64,000 bases of DNA from Thiothrix eikelboomii. GTDB taxonomy: Bacteria > Pseudomonadota > Gammaproteobacteria > Thiotrichales > Thiotrichaceae. How positions within the stretch are numbered: position 1 is the first letter of the stretch; each line of letters starts with the position of its first letter. A program made the translations under genes and the position numbers. Below, piece by piece: positions 1 to 8,765 of this stretch. Where the stretch lies: contig NZ_FUYB01000024.1 of NCBI RefSeq assembly GCF_900167255.1, positions 1 through 64,000 of the forward strand, in the 5' to 3' direction. The notes beneath the pieces are model-generated. The model was not told the origin of the DNA. It searched no databases and saw nothing but the letters and a program-made list of their open reading frames with translations.

Positions 1-69
1 CTCGCATCCAACAGCACACCCCGTACTCCTTCCCTAGAGGCCGTTTGGGCTAAGCTTACAACTGCCTAA
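1..69 (+). CDS. 3' end of an upstream gene (partial)
   Basis: Frame 1 is open from the first base and ends at a TAA at 67-69, giving a 22-residue tail that ends in AKLTTA. The other forward frames close earlier. The tail is too short to assign a family, and it could be non-coding. It is listed because it is the only reading frame that could continue a gene from outside the window. Confidence 0.3.
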   Translation, partial: LASNSTPRTPSLEAVWAKLTTA

Positions 70-107
70 ATCATCAGCCTTGTATTCAAAATAGCTTGTC
101 TGTATTA

Positions 108-129
108 TGTTAGTAATTAATTACTAACA
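108..129. promoter_or_regulatory. 22-bp perfect palindrome, probable TetR operator
   Basis: The half-site TGTTAGTAATT is followed immediately by its exact reverse complement, centred between 118 and 119, and ends 13 bases before the cytochrome start codon. Perfect AT-rich palindromes of this size are typical operators of TetR-family repressors. The second gene downstream (622-1236) is a TetR regulator, so autoregulation of the two-gene unit is the simplest reading. This is inference from symmetry and position. Confidence 0.65.
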
Positions 130-142
130 AGGTAGTATTGAT

Positions 143-613
143 ATGTGTAGATTATGCTGGGGCATTAGTTTTCTCTTAGTTATTTCACTATTCGCAGGTA
201 TTTATAAATTTGGTATTCAAGGAAGCACCGCACCAAGCACTGATGGGCGCAATGCTTTGTTACTACCACCCGAAGAGAGGGATTTAGTATTAGCTGAAAT
301 GCGTGGTTTCCTCACCAGCGTCCAACAAATCACTGAGGGTATTTCAGCCAAAGACATGAAATTAGTGGCCGAAGCAGCTAGCAAAGTTGGAGCTTCAACC
401 GCACAAGAGGTACCGGCATCCTTGATGGGAAAACTCCCCCTAGACTTTAAAAAACTAGGGCTAGACACTCATGAAAAATTTGATGTTCTAGCCTTAGATG
501 CCAAACAAGTGGGTGATCCCAATCACTCTTTGCAACAACTGAGTAAGTTGATGAATAATTGCCTCGCTTGTCATCAAATTTATCGAATTGATCCTATCTC
601 TACTACTCAGTAA
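143..613 (+). CDS. cytochrome c'-like monoheme protein
   Basis: 156 residues. A hydrophobic segment at about residues 5-23 should act as an uncleaved anchor or signal peptide, placing the protein in the periplasm. The only heme-binding motif, CLACH, is at residues 140-144, close to the C terminus. That is where class II cytochromes (cytochrome c' and c-556 type) carry it, and the preceding helical stretch fits a four-helix bundle. Likely roles are electron transfer or binding of small ligands such as NO; nothing in the sequence decides between them. The gene starts just after the palindrome at 108-129 and ends 8 bases before a TetR regulator gene, so the two are probably co-transcribed and repressed by that regulator. 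Confidence 0.7.
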   Translation: MCRLCWGISFLLVISLFAGIYKFGIQGSTAPSTDGRNALLLPPEERDLVLAEMRGFLTSVQQITEGISAKDMKLVAEAASKVGASTAQEVPASLMGKLPLDFKKLGLDTHEKFDVLALDAKQVGDPNHSLQQLSKLMNNCLACHQIYRIDPISTTQ

Positions 614-621
614 ATAAACTC

Positions 622-1236
622 ATGAGCCACTCTAGATTACCAACACGCCAATCCGCAGAAATTCGCCAAGCCGAAATGGTGCAAGCTGTTTTGCATCTAG
701 CAGCACGGCAAGAGCCTGCTAGCATCACCACTACTGAGATAGCTAAAGTAGTCGGTTTGAGCCAAGGTGCAGTATTTCGGCATTTTCCTAATAAACAGGC
801 AATCTGGTTGAGCGTAGCGCAATGGCTGACTGCAAATTTATTGCCGCTAATACAAACGGCTGCACAGTCCTCACCTAACCCACTGACGAGTTTGGCGAAT
901 ATCTACTGTACTCATCTGCAATTTGTGCAGGAAAATCCTGGCGTACCCCGTTTCATTTTCCATGAATTGCAACAACCCAATGACTCGCCCATCAAACAGG
1001 AAGTGGCGAGTATGTTGCAAACCTATAGTGGTATTCTGATCGGTGTACTGCAGCAAGCCAAAGCAAGCCAACAAGCACTACCCAACTTGGATGAACGCAG
1101 CGCAGCTACCTTATTTATTGGCTCCATTCAGGGCCTAGTAATGCAAGCCATGCTGCAAGGTTCGACGGCTACCCTAGAACCGATGAGCTTAGGCGTTTGG
1201 GACTTATATTTAAGTGCTATTCGCCAGCATGCCTAA
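622..1236 (+). CDS. TetR/AcrR family transcriptional regulator
   Basis: 204 residues, a usual TetR length. The N-terminal helix-turn-helix is clear at about residues 35-60 (TTEIAKVVGLSQGAVFRHF, then the typical NKQAIW). The helical C-terminal half is the ligand-binding and dimerisation part, and its ligand cannot be read from sequence. It lies 8 bases downstream of the cytochrome c'-like gene in the same direction. The 22-bp palindrome ahead of that gene is its likely operator. A repressor that controls its own two-gene unit is the expected arrangement. Confidence 0.85.
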   Translation: MSHSRLPTRQSAEIRQAEMVQAVLHLAARQEPASITTTEIAKVVGLSQGAVFRHFPNKQAIWLSVAQWLTANLLPLIQTAAQSSPNPLTSLANIYCTHLQFVQENPGVPRFIFHELQQPNDSPIKQEVASMLQTYSGILIGVLQQAKASQQALPNLDERSAATLFIGSIQGLVMQAMLQGSTATLEPMSLGVWDLYLSAIRQHA

Positions 1237-1304
1237 AAAACTGATCTAAATTTCACTCGCAAAATTTGCAAGTCTCGATTTCCTCAATGAGAAATTTCAT
1301 TGCA

Positions 1305-1497
1305 TCAAAGATTTTCTAGGGCTGCAATCGCCACCTCCATTCCACCCCCTGCGACATAAAAACTGATTAACTCAGGATAACGGGTAAATCAATCTAAAGT
1401 CGCTTCGTGGGTAGCGGAAATGAGTACAAAAACCCAACTCCCGCATTTCATGCCCTAAAAAGCGATGGCTACCCACAAACAGCGCACTTTGCCAATT
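1305..1497 (-). pseudogene. decayed fragment resembling a LacI-type ligand-binding domain
   Basis: Directly downstream of the aldo/keto reductase stop, the minus strand encodes recognisable protein only if frames are switched. One frame gives SHRFLGHEMRELGFCTHF and another gives LISATHEATLD, an in-frame TGA, then FTRYPELISFYVAGGGMEVA and a stop at 1305-1307. The pattern 'RYPEL..FYVAGGGMEV' resembles the GIYNVGGGNEG region of LacI/periplasmic-binding-protein sugar-binding domains. There is no start codon and there are at least two lesions. The family match is from memory and weak; the coding relic itself is better supported. Confidence 0.4.
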
Positions 1498-1505
1498 TCG
1501 AGCTG

Positions 1506-2693
<1,188 letters not shown>

Positions 2694-2818
2694 AAAATCT
2701 ACCTCTATCCTGCTGTTTAAAATCGGCCTTACTCAAAATTAGGCTTTGTTTCCTATTCAAGCTATCGCCAGACTTTAAGCGAAACATTCGCAACTGAATA
2801 GCGAGTAATCGCTTGATG

Positions 2819-2843
2819 GATTATCATCAATTACTTGCTAATC
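2819..2843. promoter_or_regulatory. candidate LysR box
   Basis: An imperfect inverted repeat, GATTATC-N11-GCTAATC (6 of 7 matched positions), lies 12 bases upstream of the LysR regulator start in the divergent promoter region. Spacing and dyad form fit the T-N11-A rule for LysR-family binding sites. It is short and AT-rich, so chance is possible. Confidence 0.35.
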
Positions 2844-2855
2844 TAATGGTGAATT

Positions 2856-3818
2856 ATGGCTATCAACGAATTACGCACGCTGTCTATTTTTATCAAAACG
2901 GCCGAATTAGGTAGTTTGCGCAAAGCAGCCCTCGCACTTAACTTAAGTCCACAAGCTGCTAGCCAAGCTTTAGCTCAGCTTGAGCGCCATTTGGATGTAC
3001 GACTATTCCATCGGACTACTCGGGTGATGGCATTGACCGATGAAGGTCAACGATTATTAGAGGAAGCTCAACCCGCCTTAGTCCAGCTAGAGCGGGCTAT
3101 GCAAGCCACCCAACAAACCAAGCATCAGATGTCAGGGCCTTTGCATATTGTCGGGCCACGCACCACGTTTGTACCGATTCTATGGCGCTTATTGGACGAA
3201 TTTTGTAGCCAATACCCCCAGATCCAACCTGATGTGCAATTGGAAGATGAGGTCGGTAATTGGGTTGAGGATCGCGTGGATGTGGGTTTCCGTTTAGGTC
3301 CTTCGCCCGAAGAAGGGGTGATTGCTCGACCGCTATTTCCAGCTCAACTGATTCTATGTGCGGCCCCTACCTATTTGGCTCGCTATGGTAGCCCCCAAAC
3401 GCTGGCCAGCTTAGCCAAACATCGTTGCAGTGCTTTTCGGAATCATGGTACAGGCAAAGTTTTTCCGTGGTTTTTTAAAGTTGATGCAGGCATTATTTCG
3501 TACCCGATCCAAGCTGCCTTTTATAGCAATGACGAAAATCTAGAATTGCAAGCAATCCTAGCGGGTCAATGCCTTGGGCAATTGTCGGGAGCAACTGCAG
3601 CGCCCTATCTACGTTCAGGCGCTTTACTCCCATTAATGATTAAACAGATGCCCGACATCGCTAGCTATTTTGTATATTACGGCAGTCGCCGCTCACAACC
3701 CGAGCGGGTACGTGCCTTCATTGAATTAACCCTAGGCCGCTTACTCAACAACACTGATTATGTTCTAAGCATGCAAGAGCTGTTGGAAGGTGAACAACGA
3801 GCACAACAGCTTGCTTAA
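2856..3818 (+). CDS. LysR family transcriptional regulator
   Basis: 320 residues. The N-terminal winged helix-turn-helix is canonical (LRTLSIFIKTAELGSLRKAA, then ALNLSPQAASQALAQLE at about residues 25-45). The C-terminal part is the two-lobed effector-binding fold, with the phrase DVGFRLGPSPEEGVIARPL typical of the subgroup that regulates oxidoreductase genes. It is divergently oriented to the aldo/keto reductase at 1506-2693, the usual arrangement for a LysR activator and its target. The effector is unknown. Confidence 0.9.
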   Translation: MAINELRTLSIFIKTAELGSLRKAALALNLSPQAASQALAQLERHLDVRLFHRTTRVMALTDEGQRLLEEAQPALVQLERAMQATQQTKHQMSGPLHIVGPRTTFVPILWRLLDEFCSQYPQIQPDVQLEDEVGNWVEDRVDVGFRLGPSPEEGVIARPLFPAQLILCAAPTYLARYGSPQTLASLAKHRCSAFRNHGTGKVFPWFFKVDAGIISYPIQAAFYSNDENLELQAILAGQCLGQLSGATAAPYLRSGALLPLMIKQMPDIASYFVYYGSRRSQPERVRAFIELTLGRLLNNTDYVLSMQELLEGEQRAQQLA

Positions 3819-3875
3819 GGTAGTTGTAGCTGATGCACTTCACTTGAGAATCATTCAAAAAGGTTCGACTCGCGG

Positions 3876-4196
3876 CATTTACTCGGTGCACAAACCCCAC
3901 ATACTGCTGTGCCTTGGTTTTGGTCAGATCAATATGAATTAGGTTTGCAAGTCGCAGGTTTGACCTCAGCTGATCGTCAGCGGGTAGTACGCCGTTTGGG
4001 GGAAACTTCGTTTATTGAATTTGAATTCGACACTAACGGCAAAAACGGCAAATTAGTGGCCGCAGCGGGTATTGGCCTTGCAACCGCTGTAGCAAAAGAT
4101 ATTCGCAGTGCGGAGATCTTGATGGGCTAAGGGGCAGTGATTGAACCCAGTTTATTGGCGGATGCCACGATGAATTTAAAAAAGCTCAGAACTTAA
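3876..4196 (+). pseudogene. remnant of a ferredoxin/rubredoxin-type NAD(P)/FAD reductase (C-terminal domain)
   Basis: Only the C-terminal reductase domain survives. The key phrase VPWFWSDQYELGLQVAGL is the signature of the C-terminal domain of BphA4/ferredoxin reductase-like flavoenzymes. There is no start codon, and all FAD- and NAD-binding sequence is missing. A TAA at 4128-4130 interrupts the frame, but the same frame continues with GAVIEPSLLADATMNLKKL to a second stop at 4194-4196, which matches the normal end of the family (VDPALLADP..NLK). This is therefore a 5'-truncated gene with a later nonsense mutation. Confidence 0.75.
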
Positions 4197-4216
4197 CATC
4201 ACACACAGCTCTTAAA

Positions 4217-5065
4217 TTAAACTGAGGTCTTGCTTGCTTTAGAGCGCAAAGCACTTAACGGATCAATACCTTGTGTTAAATTCTCGGCCGAGATAGCTGC
4301 AAAAAATAGCTTAAATAATTCTGCTTGTGACGAAATATTCAGTTTAGTGTAAATATTACGTCGATGTACGCGCTCAGTGGTTGGAGAAATAGCTAAGACC
4401 TTAGCGCAAGATTTAGAGGAATGGCCTTGCAACATCATTTGCACGACATGTTGCTCGCGCTCTGTCAGCAGTGACTGTCCAAATAACTTTACCCCATCAT
4501 CTAACCAAACTTTGAGTCGGGTCGAGGTAGGCAGTGTCACTAAAGAGGCATGGCGTTGGATCGCCCGAACAATAATAGGATACACAGCATTCAGTTCAGT
4601 TTTTTCAAGCTCTGAAAATAAAGGTAAGGCCTCGGAACGCCCTAAAGAAAATAAAATAGCCGTTTGAGCTGACAGAGGAATTAAATAACTCATTTCATCA
4701 TTTAAGCCAGAGCGCCCGTAATAATCGCGATAATATACGCTGTCAAAAAAACCTTTGGGTACTATATCAGCAAGCCGCCCTAAATAATCTTGCAAAGGAT
4801 CAGCGATCCAACGCAAATAAAAAGGGCTTAATAAATAAGCACCTGCAAAATAATGCGCTTGCATCGCACTGCGGTCGCGCTCCGTCATTCTATCTAATAA
4901 TAGTTTCGGACTAGCACCGCGTTGATATAACAGCACTACTGAGCTATCAGCAGGAACTTGCTGATAAATAAAACTCACAAGTGACAGATAGAACTCATCC
5001 TGCCCTAAGCTGGTAAATAAGGCGGCTATCGTTTGGTTAAATTGATTAATGGCCAATGTTTGCAT
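4217..5065 (-). CDS. LuxR-type transcriptional regulator of the arginine cluster
   Basis: 282 residues. The last 65 residues form a GerE/LuxR helix-turn-helix (LTEREQHVVQMMLQGHSSK, then VLAISPTTERVHRRNIYTKL). The N-terminal two thirds show no clear PAS or autoinducer-binding signature and presumably sense a metabolite. The gene faces away from the ten-gene catabolic run that starts at 5284, with two inverted repeats between them, so it is the likely pathway-specific activator. Its 3' end borders the decayed reductase fragment. Confidence 0.85.
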   Translation of the reverse strand: MQTLAINQFNQTIAALFTSLGQDEFYLSLVSFIYQQVPADSSVVLLYQRGASPKLLLDRMTERDRSAMQAHYFAGAYLLSPFYLRWIADPLQDYLGRLADIVPKGFFDSVYYRDYYGRSGLNDEMSYLIPLSAQTAILFSLGRSEALPLFSELEKTELNAVYPIIVRAIQRHASLVTLPTSTRLKVWLDDGVKLFGQSLLTEREQHVVQMMLQGHSSKSCAKVLAISPTTERVHRRNIYTKLNISSQAELFKLFFAAISAENLTQGIDPLSALRSKASKTSV

Positions 5066-5080
5066 AAATCATCCAAAAAC

Positions 5081-5095
5081 TTGAGCGAGGCTCAA
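5081..5095. promoter_or_regulatory. perfect dyad upstream of the LuxR-type gene
   Basis: TTGAGC-GAG-GCTCAA is a perfect 6-bp inverted repeat with a 3-base loop, 15 bases upstream of the regulator's start. It could be a leader hairpin in the regulator mRNA or an operator half. Confidence 0.35.
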
Positions 5096-5143
5096 ACGGT
5101 AAGTTTATAGCAACAAAAATCGCTAATCCCGAAGCGCTATCGC

Positions 5144-5171
5144 CCACATTAAAGTGCTACTACAAATGTGG
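5144..5171. promoter_or_regulatory. candidate operator of the divergent arginine-cluster promoter
   Basis: CCACATT and AATGTGG form a perfect 7-bp inverted repeat separated by 14 bases, midway between the LuxR-type regulator and the first gene of the cluster. Position and symmetry suit a dimeric regulator acting on both promoters. Only symmetry supports it. Confidence 0.4.
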
Positions 5172-5283
5172 TACAGCTCTCAGGTCAATCAGTTGTTAAT
5201 CTTAACCTCATCCATCAATGTTTGCTTAACCTTCGTGGATGTGTAGCAACACTTTATTGTTATCAGTTAGAAGAGGAGAGCTA

Positions 5284-6135
5284 ATGATACCGTTTGCAAT
5301 TGCAGGCATTCAGATGCAGTTGTCTGCTACCACCTCCAATTTAGATAAAATGTACGCTAAATTAGCGAGCCTTATGGCACGCTTTCCTTGGGTACAAATG
5401 GTGGTATTCAGTGAATTAGCCACCTTTGGTCCTTATCCAAGCCATGCACAACCCCTGCCAGGACCTGCCGAACACAACTTTCAACGCTGGGCTGAGCAAT
5501 TTAAAATTTGGCTGATTCCGGGGTCTTTGTTTGAAGCAGCTGAAGGCAAGATCTACAACACTACACCGATTATTAATCCACAAGGCGAAGTGATCGAACG
5601 TTATCGCAAGCAATTCCCGTTTTTGCCCTTTGAGCGTGGCATCACTGCGGGTGATCGCTTTGTGGTGTTTGATGTGCCTGCGGTTGGGCGCTTTGGGGTT
5701 TCGATTTGTTATGATATGTGGTTTCCCGAAACCACTCGCTCACTCGCAGCTTTAGGCGCTGAAGTGATTATTCACCCCACCTTTACCGACACAATTGACC
5801 GCAATGCTGAACTGACGATTGCGCGTGCTTCTGCGATTACTAATCAATGCTTTTTCTTTGATGTGAATGGCTTAGGGGATTGTGGCAATGGTTTATCTTG
5901 TGTCATTGATTCTGCTGGGCGGGTACTGCATCAAGCAGGTACACTCGAAGAAGTCTTCCCCCTTGAAATTAATCTAGAGCAAGTACGCCACGAACGCCAA
6001 AACGGGATTATGGGTTTAGGTCAAGTATTAAAGAGTTTTCGTGATCGTGCCGTTGACTTCACTGTATATGACCGACAGGTCAAGCAAGCCTATCTGGATA
6101 GTTTAGGCCCTATGCAACTACGCCGCCGACCGTAA
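5284..6135 (+). CDS. carbon-nitrogen hydrolase (nitrilase superfamily amidase)
   Basis: 283 residues from the ATG at 5284. That start is preceded by AGAAGAGGAG at good spacing; an in-frame upstream start at 5239 lacks a ribosome site. The catalytic triad of the nitrilase superfamily is present: E44 (FSELA), K109 (YRKQFPF) and C142 (SICYDMWFPE). These enzymes hydrolyse amides, carbamoyl groups or nitriles through a cysteine acyl intermediate. It is the first gene of the run leading into arginine catabolism, so an omega-amide, carbamoyl or guanidino-derived amide is a reasonable substrate guess. The true substrate cannot be read from the sequence. Confidence 0.85.
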   Translation: MIPFAIAGIQMQLSATTSNLDKMYAKLASLMARFPWVQMVVFSELATFGPYPSHAQPLPGPAEHNFQRWAEQFKIWLIPGSLFEAAEGKIYNTTPIINPQGEVIERYRKQFPFLPFERGITAGDRFVVFDVPAVGRFGVSICYDMWFPETTRSLAALGAEVIIHPTFTDTIDRNAELTIARASAITNQCFFFDVNGLGDCGNGLSCVIDSAGRVLHQAGTLEEVFPLEINLEQVRHERQNGIMGLGQVLKSFRDRAVDFTVYDRQVKQAYLDSLGPMQLRRRP

Positions 6136-6170
6136 CGCTAACACTTAAGTTTATTGATGTGAAATTGAAG

Positions 6171-6190
6171 AGGCTGGCTATGAGCTAGCC
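6171..6190 (+). other. hairpin between nitrilase and ATP-grasp genes
   Basis: GGCTGGC and GCTAGCC can pair (one G-U) around a short loop in the 105-base gap. There is no U-tract, so it is not a convincing terminator. It may be an mRNA processing or stabilising hairpin inside the operon. Confidence 0.3.
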
Positions 6191-6240
6191 TAGCTCTCTA
6201 TTGCCTTAAAGTTCTTATCGCCTGTTTTAGGAACACCGCT

Positions 6241-7707
6241 ATGACGACCACTACACTACGCAATATCTCGGAAATACGCCGTTATTTCCATCGCAATGAA
6301 ACCCCGATTTATTTTATTAGCGCGACCAATTTCAACCTACTGGGAATTAATGAGTGGGTACGTAATTTTTACTACATCAACTACATTGACTGCTTTGATG
6401 GACGCCACCCCGCTGTCTTAGTCCCGAGCGAAACACCGCACCGCGAATTTGAAAGTATTGAAGACATTAATAATTATCTGCTGCAACATAAAGAAGTTAT
6501 TGATTCCTTAAATAAGCGCGGCGGTGATGCTAAAGCCGTGTTTTTAATGTTTGATGAAGAAACCGAGCAGCTCTGCCAAGAGTTAGGCTTAGAAGTCTGG
6601 TTTCCTAAAGCAGCCTTACGTCAGCGCGTGGACAATAAGATCGAAACCGTGCGGATTGGTAATCGAGCGGGCGTACCAAGCATTCCTAATACCTTGGCTG
6701 AAGTAACGAGCTATGCCCAATTATGTGAGCTAGCCGATCATGCTGGCTTAGGTGGTGATCTCGTCTTACAAACTGCCTATGGTGATTCTGGTCATACCAC
6801 CTTTTTTATTGCCAATGAGCAAGACTTTAACCGTTATGCAGATCAGATCATTGGTGAAGGCGAAGTCAAAATCATGAAGCGCCTCAAGGTACGCGGCTCG
6901 GCGATTGAAGCCTGTACCACTAAAAATGGCACGATTGTCGGCCCGTTAATGACTGAACTAGTCGGTTTTAAAGAGCTAACTCCTTATAAAGGTGGTTGGT
7001 GTGGCAATGAAATTTTTGCCAATGCCTTTACTCAAGCGATTCGTGATCAAGCACGTGATTATACCTTCAAATTCGGGGAAGCCTTACGTGAAGAAGGCTA
7101 TCGCGGTTACTTTGAATTGGACTTTTTGATTGATCAGGACTCGGGGCAACTGTATTTAGGCGAGCTTAATCCACGGGTGACGGGGGCTAGCTCTATGACC
7201 AATCATGCTGCCTTTGCTCATGCGGATGCACCCTTGTTTTTATTCCATTTGCTGGAAATGAGCGATATTCCGTTTGAATTGGATATTGCTGAAATGAATG
7301 AGCGCTGGGCGCATCCAGACAATGTGGATAGCTGGAGTCAGCTCGTTATGAAGCATACCGCTGATAGTGTGGGCTATATTACCCACGCCCCCGAATCTGG
7401 CATTTGGCATATGGATGAGCACGGTCAAGTCAGCTATGCCCATTTTGACTATCATCGGCGTGCAGTCGAAACCGAACAGGAAGCGTTTTATTTACGGATT
7501 AGTGGAGTAGGCGATTATCACTATGAAGGCGCAGATCTGGGGATTTTAATCACTCGTGGCCGCCTGATGGATGATAACTTTGAGCTTAATGAACGCGCTA
7601 GAGCATGGATCAAAGGTATCCAGCAATACTATCAAGCGATCCCCATTGAAACGGCTCCCGCGCAACCCGCTTATAATCTCGATGCGGGCGCATTTAAGAT
7701 TCTCTAA
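6241..7707 (+). CDS. ATP-grasp ligase (biotin-carboxylase-like)
   Basis: 488 residues. The central part is an ATP-grasp fold, and the metal/ATP site is visible in GYFELDFLID and LYLGELNPRVTGASS, which carry the acidic-acidic-Asn ligands. There is no biotin carboxyl carrier part and no neighbouring carboxyltransferase, so carboxylation is unlikely despite the resemblance. ATP-grasp enzymes of this shape usually join a carboxylate to an amine through an acyl phosphate. The gene lies 15 bases before a C45-type amide hydrolase and after a nitrilase. This suggests a step in which an amide bond is made and later broken, perhaps protecting an arginine-derived amine. That role is inference. Confidence 0.75.
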   Translation: MTTTTLRNISEIRRYFHRNETPIYFISATNFNLLGINEWVRNFYYINYIDCFDGRHPAVLVPSETPHREFESIEDINNYLLQHKEVIDSLNKRGGDAKAVFLMFDEETEQLCQELGLEVWFPKAALRQRVDNKIETVRIGNRAGVPSIPNTLAEVTSYAQLCELADHAGLGGDLVLQTAYGDSGHTTFFIANEQDFNRYADQIIGEGEVKIMKRLKVRGSAIEACTTKNGTIVGPLMTELVGFKELTPYKGGWCGNEIFANAFTQAIRDQARDYTFKFGEALREEGYRGYFELDFLIDQDSGQLYLGELNPRVTGASSMTNHAAFAHADAPLFLFHLLEMSDIPFELDIAEMNERWAHPDNVDSWSQLVMKHTADSVGYITHAPESGIWHMDEHGQVSYAHFDYHRRAVETEQEAFYLRISGVGDYHYEGADLGILITRGRLMDDNFELNERARAWIKGIQQYYQAIPIETAPAQPAYNLDAGAFKIL

Positions 7708-7721
7708 AGGTTGGCAAGGGC

Positions 7722-8684
7722 ATGAAATTACAATACGGTTTTCATGCCATGCACGAGGCATGGCCCGACACGCAATGGCAAGCACTGTTTAATCGTGCTT
7801 GGCCTGCGTATCAGCGTTGGTTTTTAAAGAAGGGTATCGGTCAACAGCCGACCTATTTACAAAGCTTGCGCCAATTACGTGCCTATATGCCTGAATTACT
7901 GCCGATTTATGAACGCTTATGTGAATTAGCGGGCGGGGGGGATACGGCCGCACGCTTTTTAAGTATGTACTGTCCGCCCCCTTATTATGTCAGTTGCTCA
8001 CAAGCGGTTTGGACTAAAACCACTCCGTTCTTAATTCGTAACTATGACTATCACCCTGCCCTATTAGAAGGCACCGTGATGCACAGCTCATGGCTCGGTA
8101 AACCAGTCATAGCCAGTGGCGATTGCTTGTGGGGGGTACTCGATGGCATGAACAGTGCGGGGCTAGTAGTGTCTTTGGCCTTTGGTGGACGCAAATTGGT
8201 AGGTATCGGCTTTGGTATTCCACTAATTTTACGTTATATCCTAGAGACTTGTCGGGATCTAGCGGATGCAGTGGCTGTGTTGCGTCATATCCCTAGTCAT
8301 ATGGCTTATAACATCACCCTATTGGATCGCCTAGGAGAGGCTTGCACGGTATTAGTCGCTCCAGACCGGCAAGTACAAGTTAATCCCTTAGCCATTGCTA
8401 CCAACCATCAACAATTGGTGGAATGGCCTCAACATGCGCTAGCAACGGCGACCCTAGAGCGCGAAAGCTTTTTAATCCAAAGCCTAGCAAACGCTGAACA
8501 AACGGCTGAAGAGTTTATTCACAGCTTTTTACAGCCCCCCTTGTATAGCACCCAATATGCACGCGGCTTTGGCACGCTGTATACCGCCCTTTACCGCCCT
8601 GACCTAGGCAGTATGACCTTACTTTGGCCGCATCGAACGTGGCAACAATCTTTAGAGGCAGCTAATCCTGCCCCAGAAGGATGA
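7722..8684 (+). CDS. C45-type Ntn hydrolase / acyltransferase
   Basis: 320 residues. The family (isopenicillin N acyltransferase-like, peptidase C45) matures by cutting itself in front of a cysteine that becomes the N-terminal nucleophile. The best candidate is C92 in VSCSQAVW, followed by the conserved RNYDYHP (R107, N108, D110) and WGVLDGMNSAGLVVSLAFGG. The first 91 residues would then be the small subunit. These enzymes hydrolyse or transfer amide-linked acyl groups. It is translationally close to the ATP-grasp gene (14-base gap) and upstream of a cationic amino acid permease. Substrate unknown; an acylated or aminoacylated basic amino acid would fit the neighbourhood. Confidence 0.75.
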   Translation: MKLQYGFHAMHEAWPDTQWQALFNRAWPAYQRWFLKKGIGQQPTYLQSLRQLRAYMPELLPIYERLCELAGGGDTAARFLSMYCPPPYYVSCSQAVWTKTTPFLIRNYDYHPALLEGTVMHSSWLGKPVIASGDCLWGVLDGMNSAGLVVSLAFGGRKLVGIGFGIPLILRYILETCRDLADAVAVLRHIPSHMAYNITLLDRLGEACTVLVAPDRQVQVNPLAIATNHQQLVEWPQHALATATLERESFLIQSLANAEQTAEEFIHSFLQPPLYSTQYARGFGTLYTALYRPDLGSMTLLWPHRTWQQSLEAANPAPEG

Positions 8685-8765
8685 AGCATCCTTGTATAAA
8701 CACCCAAGACATAACACCTAACCCCAATCAGTATCAGACTTAGATGAAGCCTAGGAGGAATAGCA

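Noticed and set aside
4128-4130. Programmed stop-codon readthrough in the reductase remnant
   Set aside because: The gene lacks its start and cofactor domains, so a simple nonsense mutation in a pseudogene explains it.
6171-6190. A terminator splitting the arginine operon after the nitrilase
   Set aside because: The stem is short with a G-U pair and has no U-tract, and the flanking genes run in the same direction.
6241-7707. True biotin carboxylase
   Set aside because: There is no biotin carrier or carboxyltransferase gene nearby and only the ATP-grasp core resembles the family.
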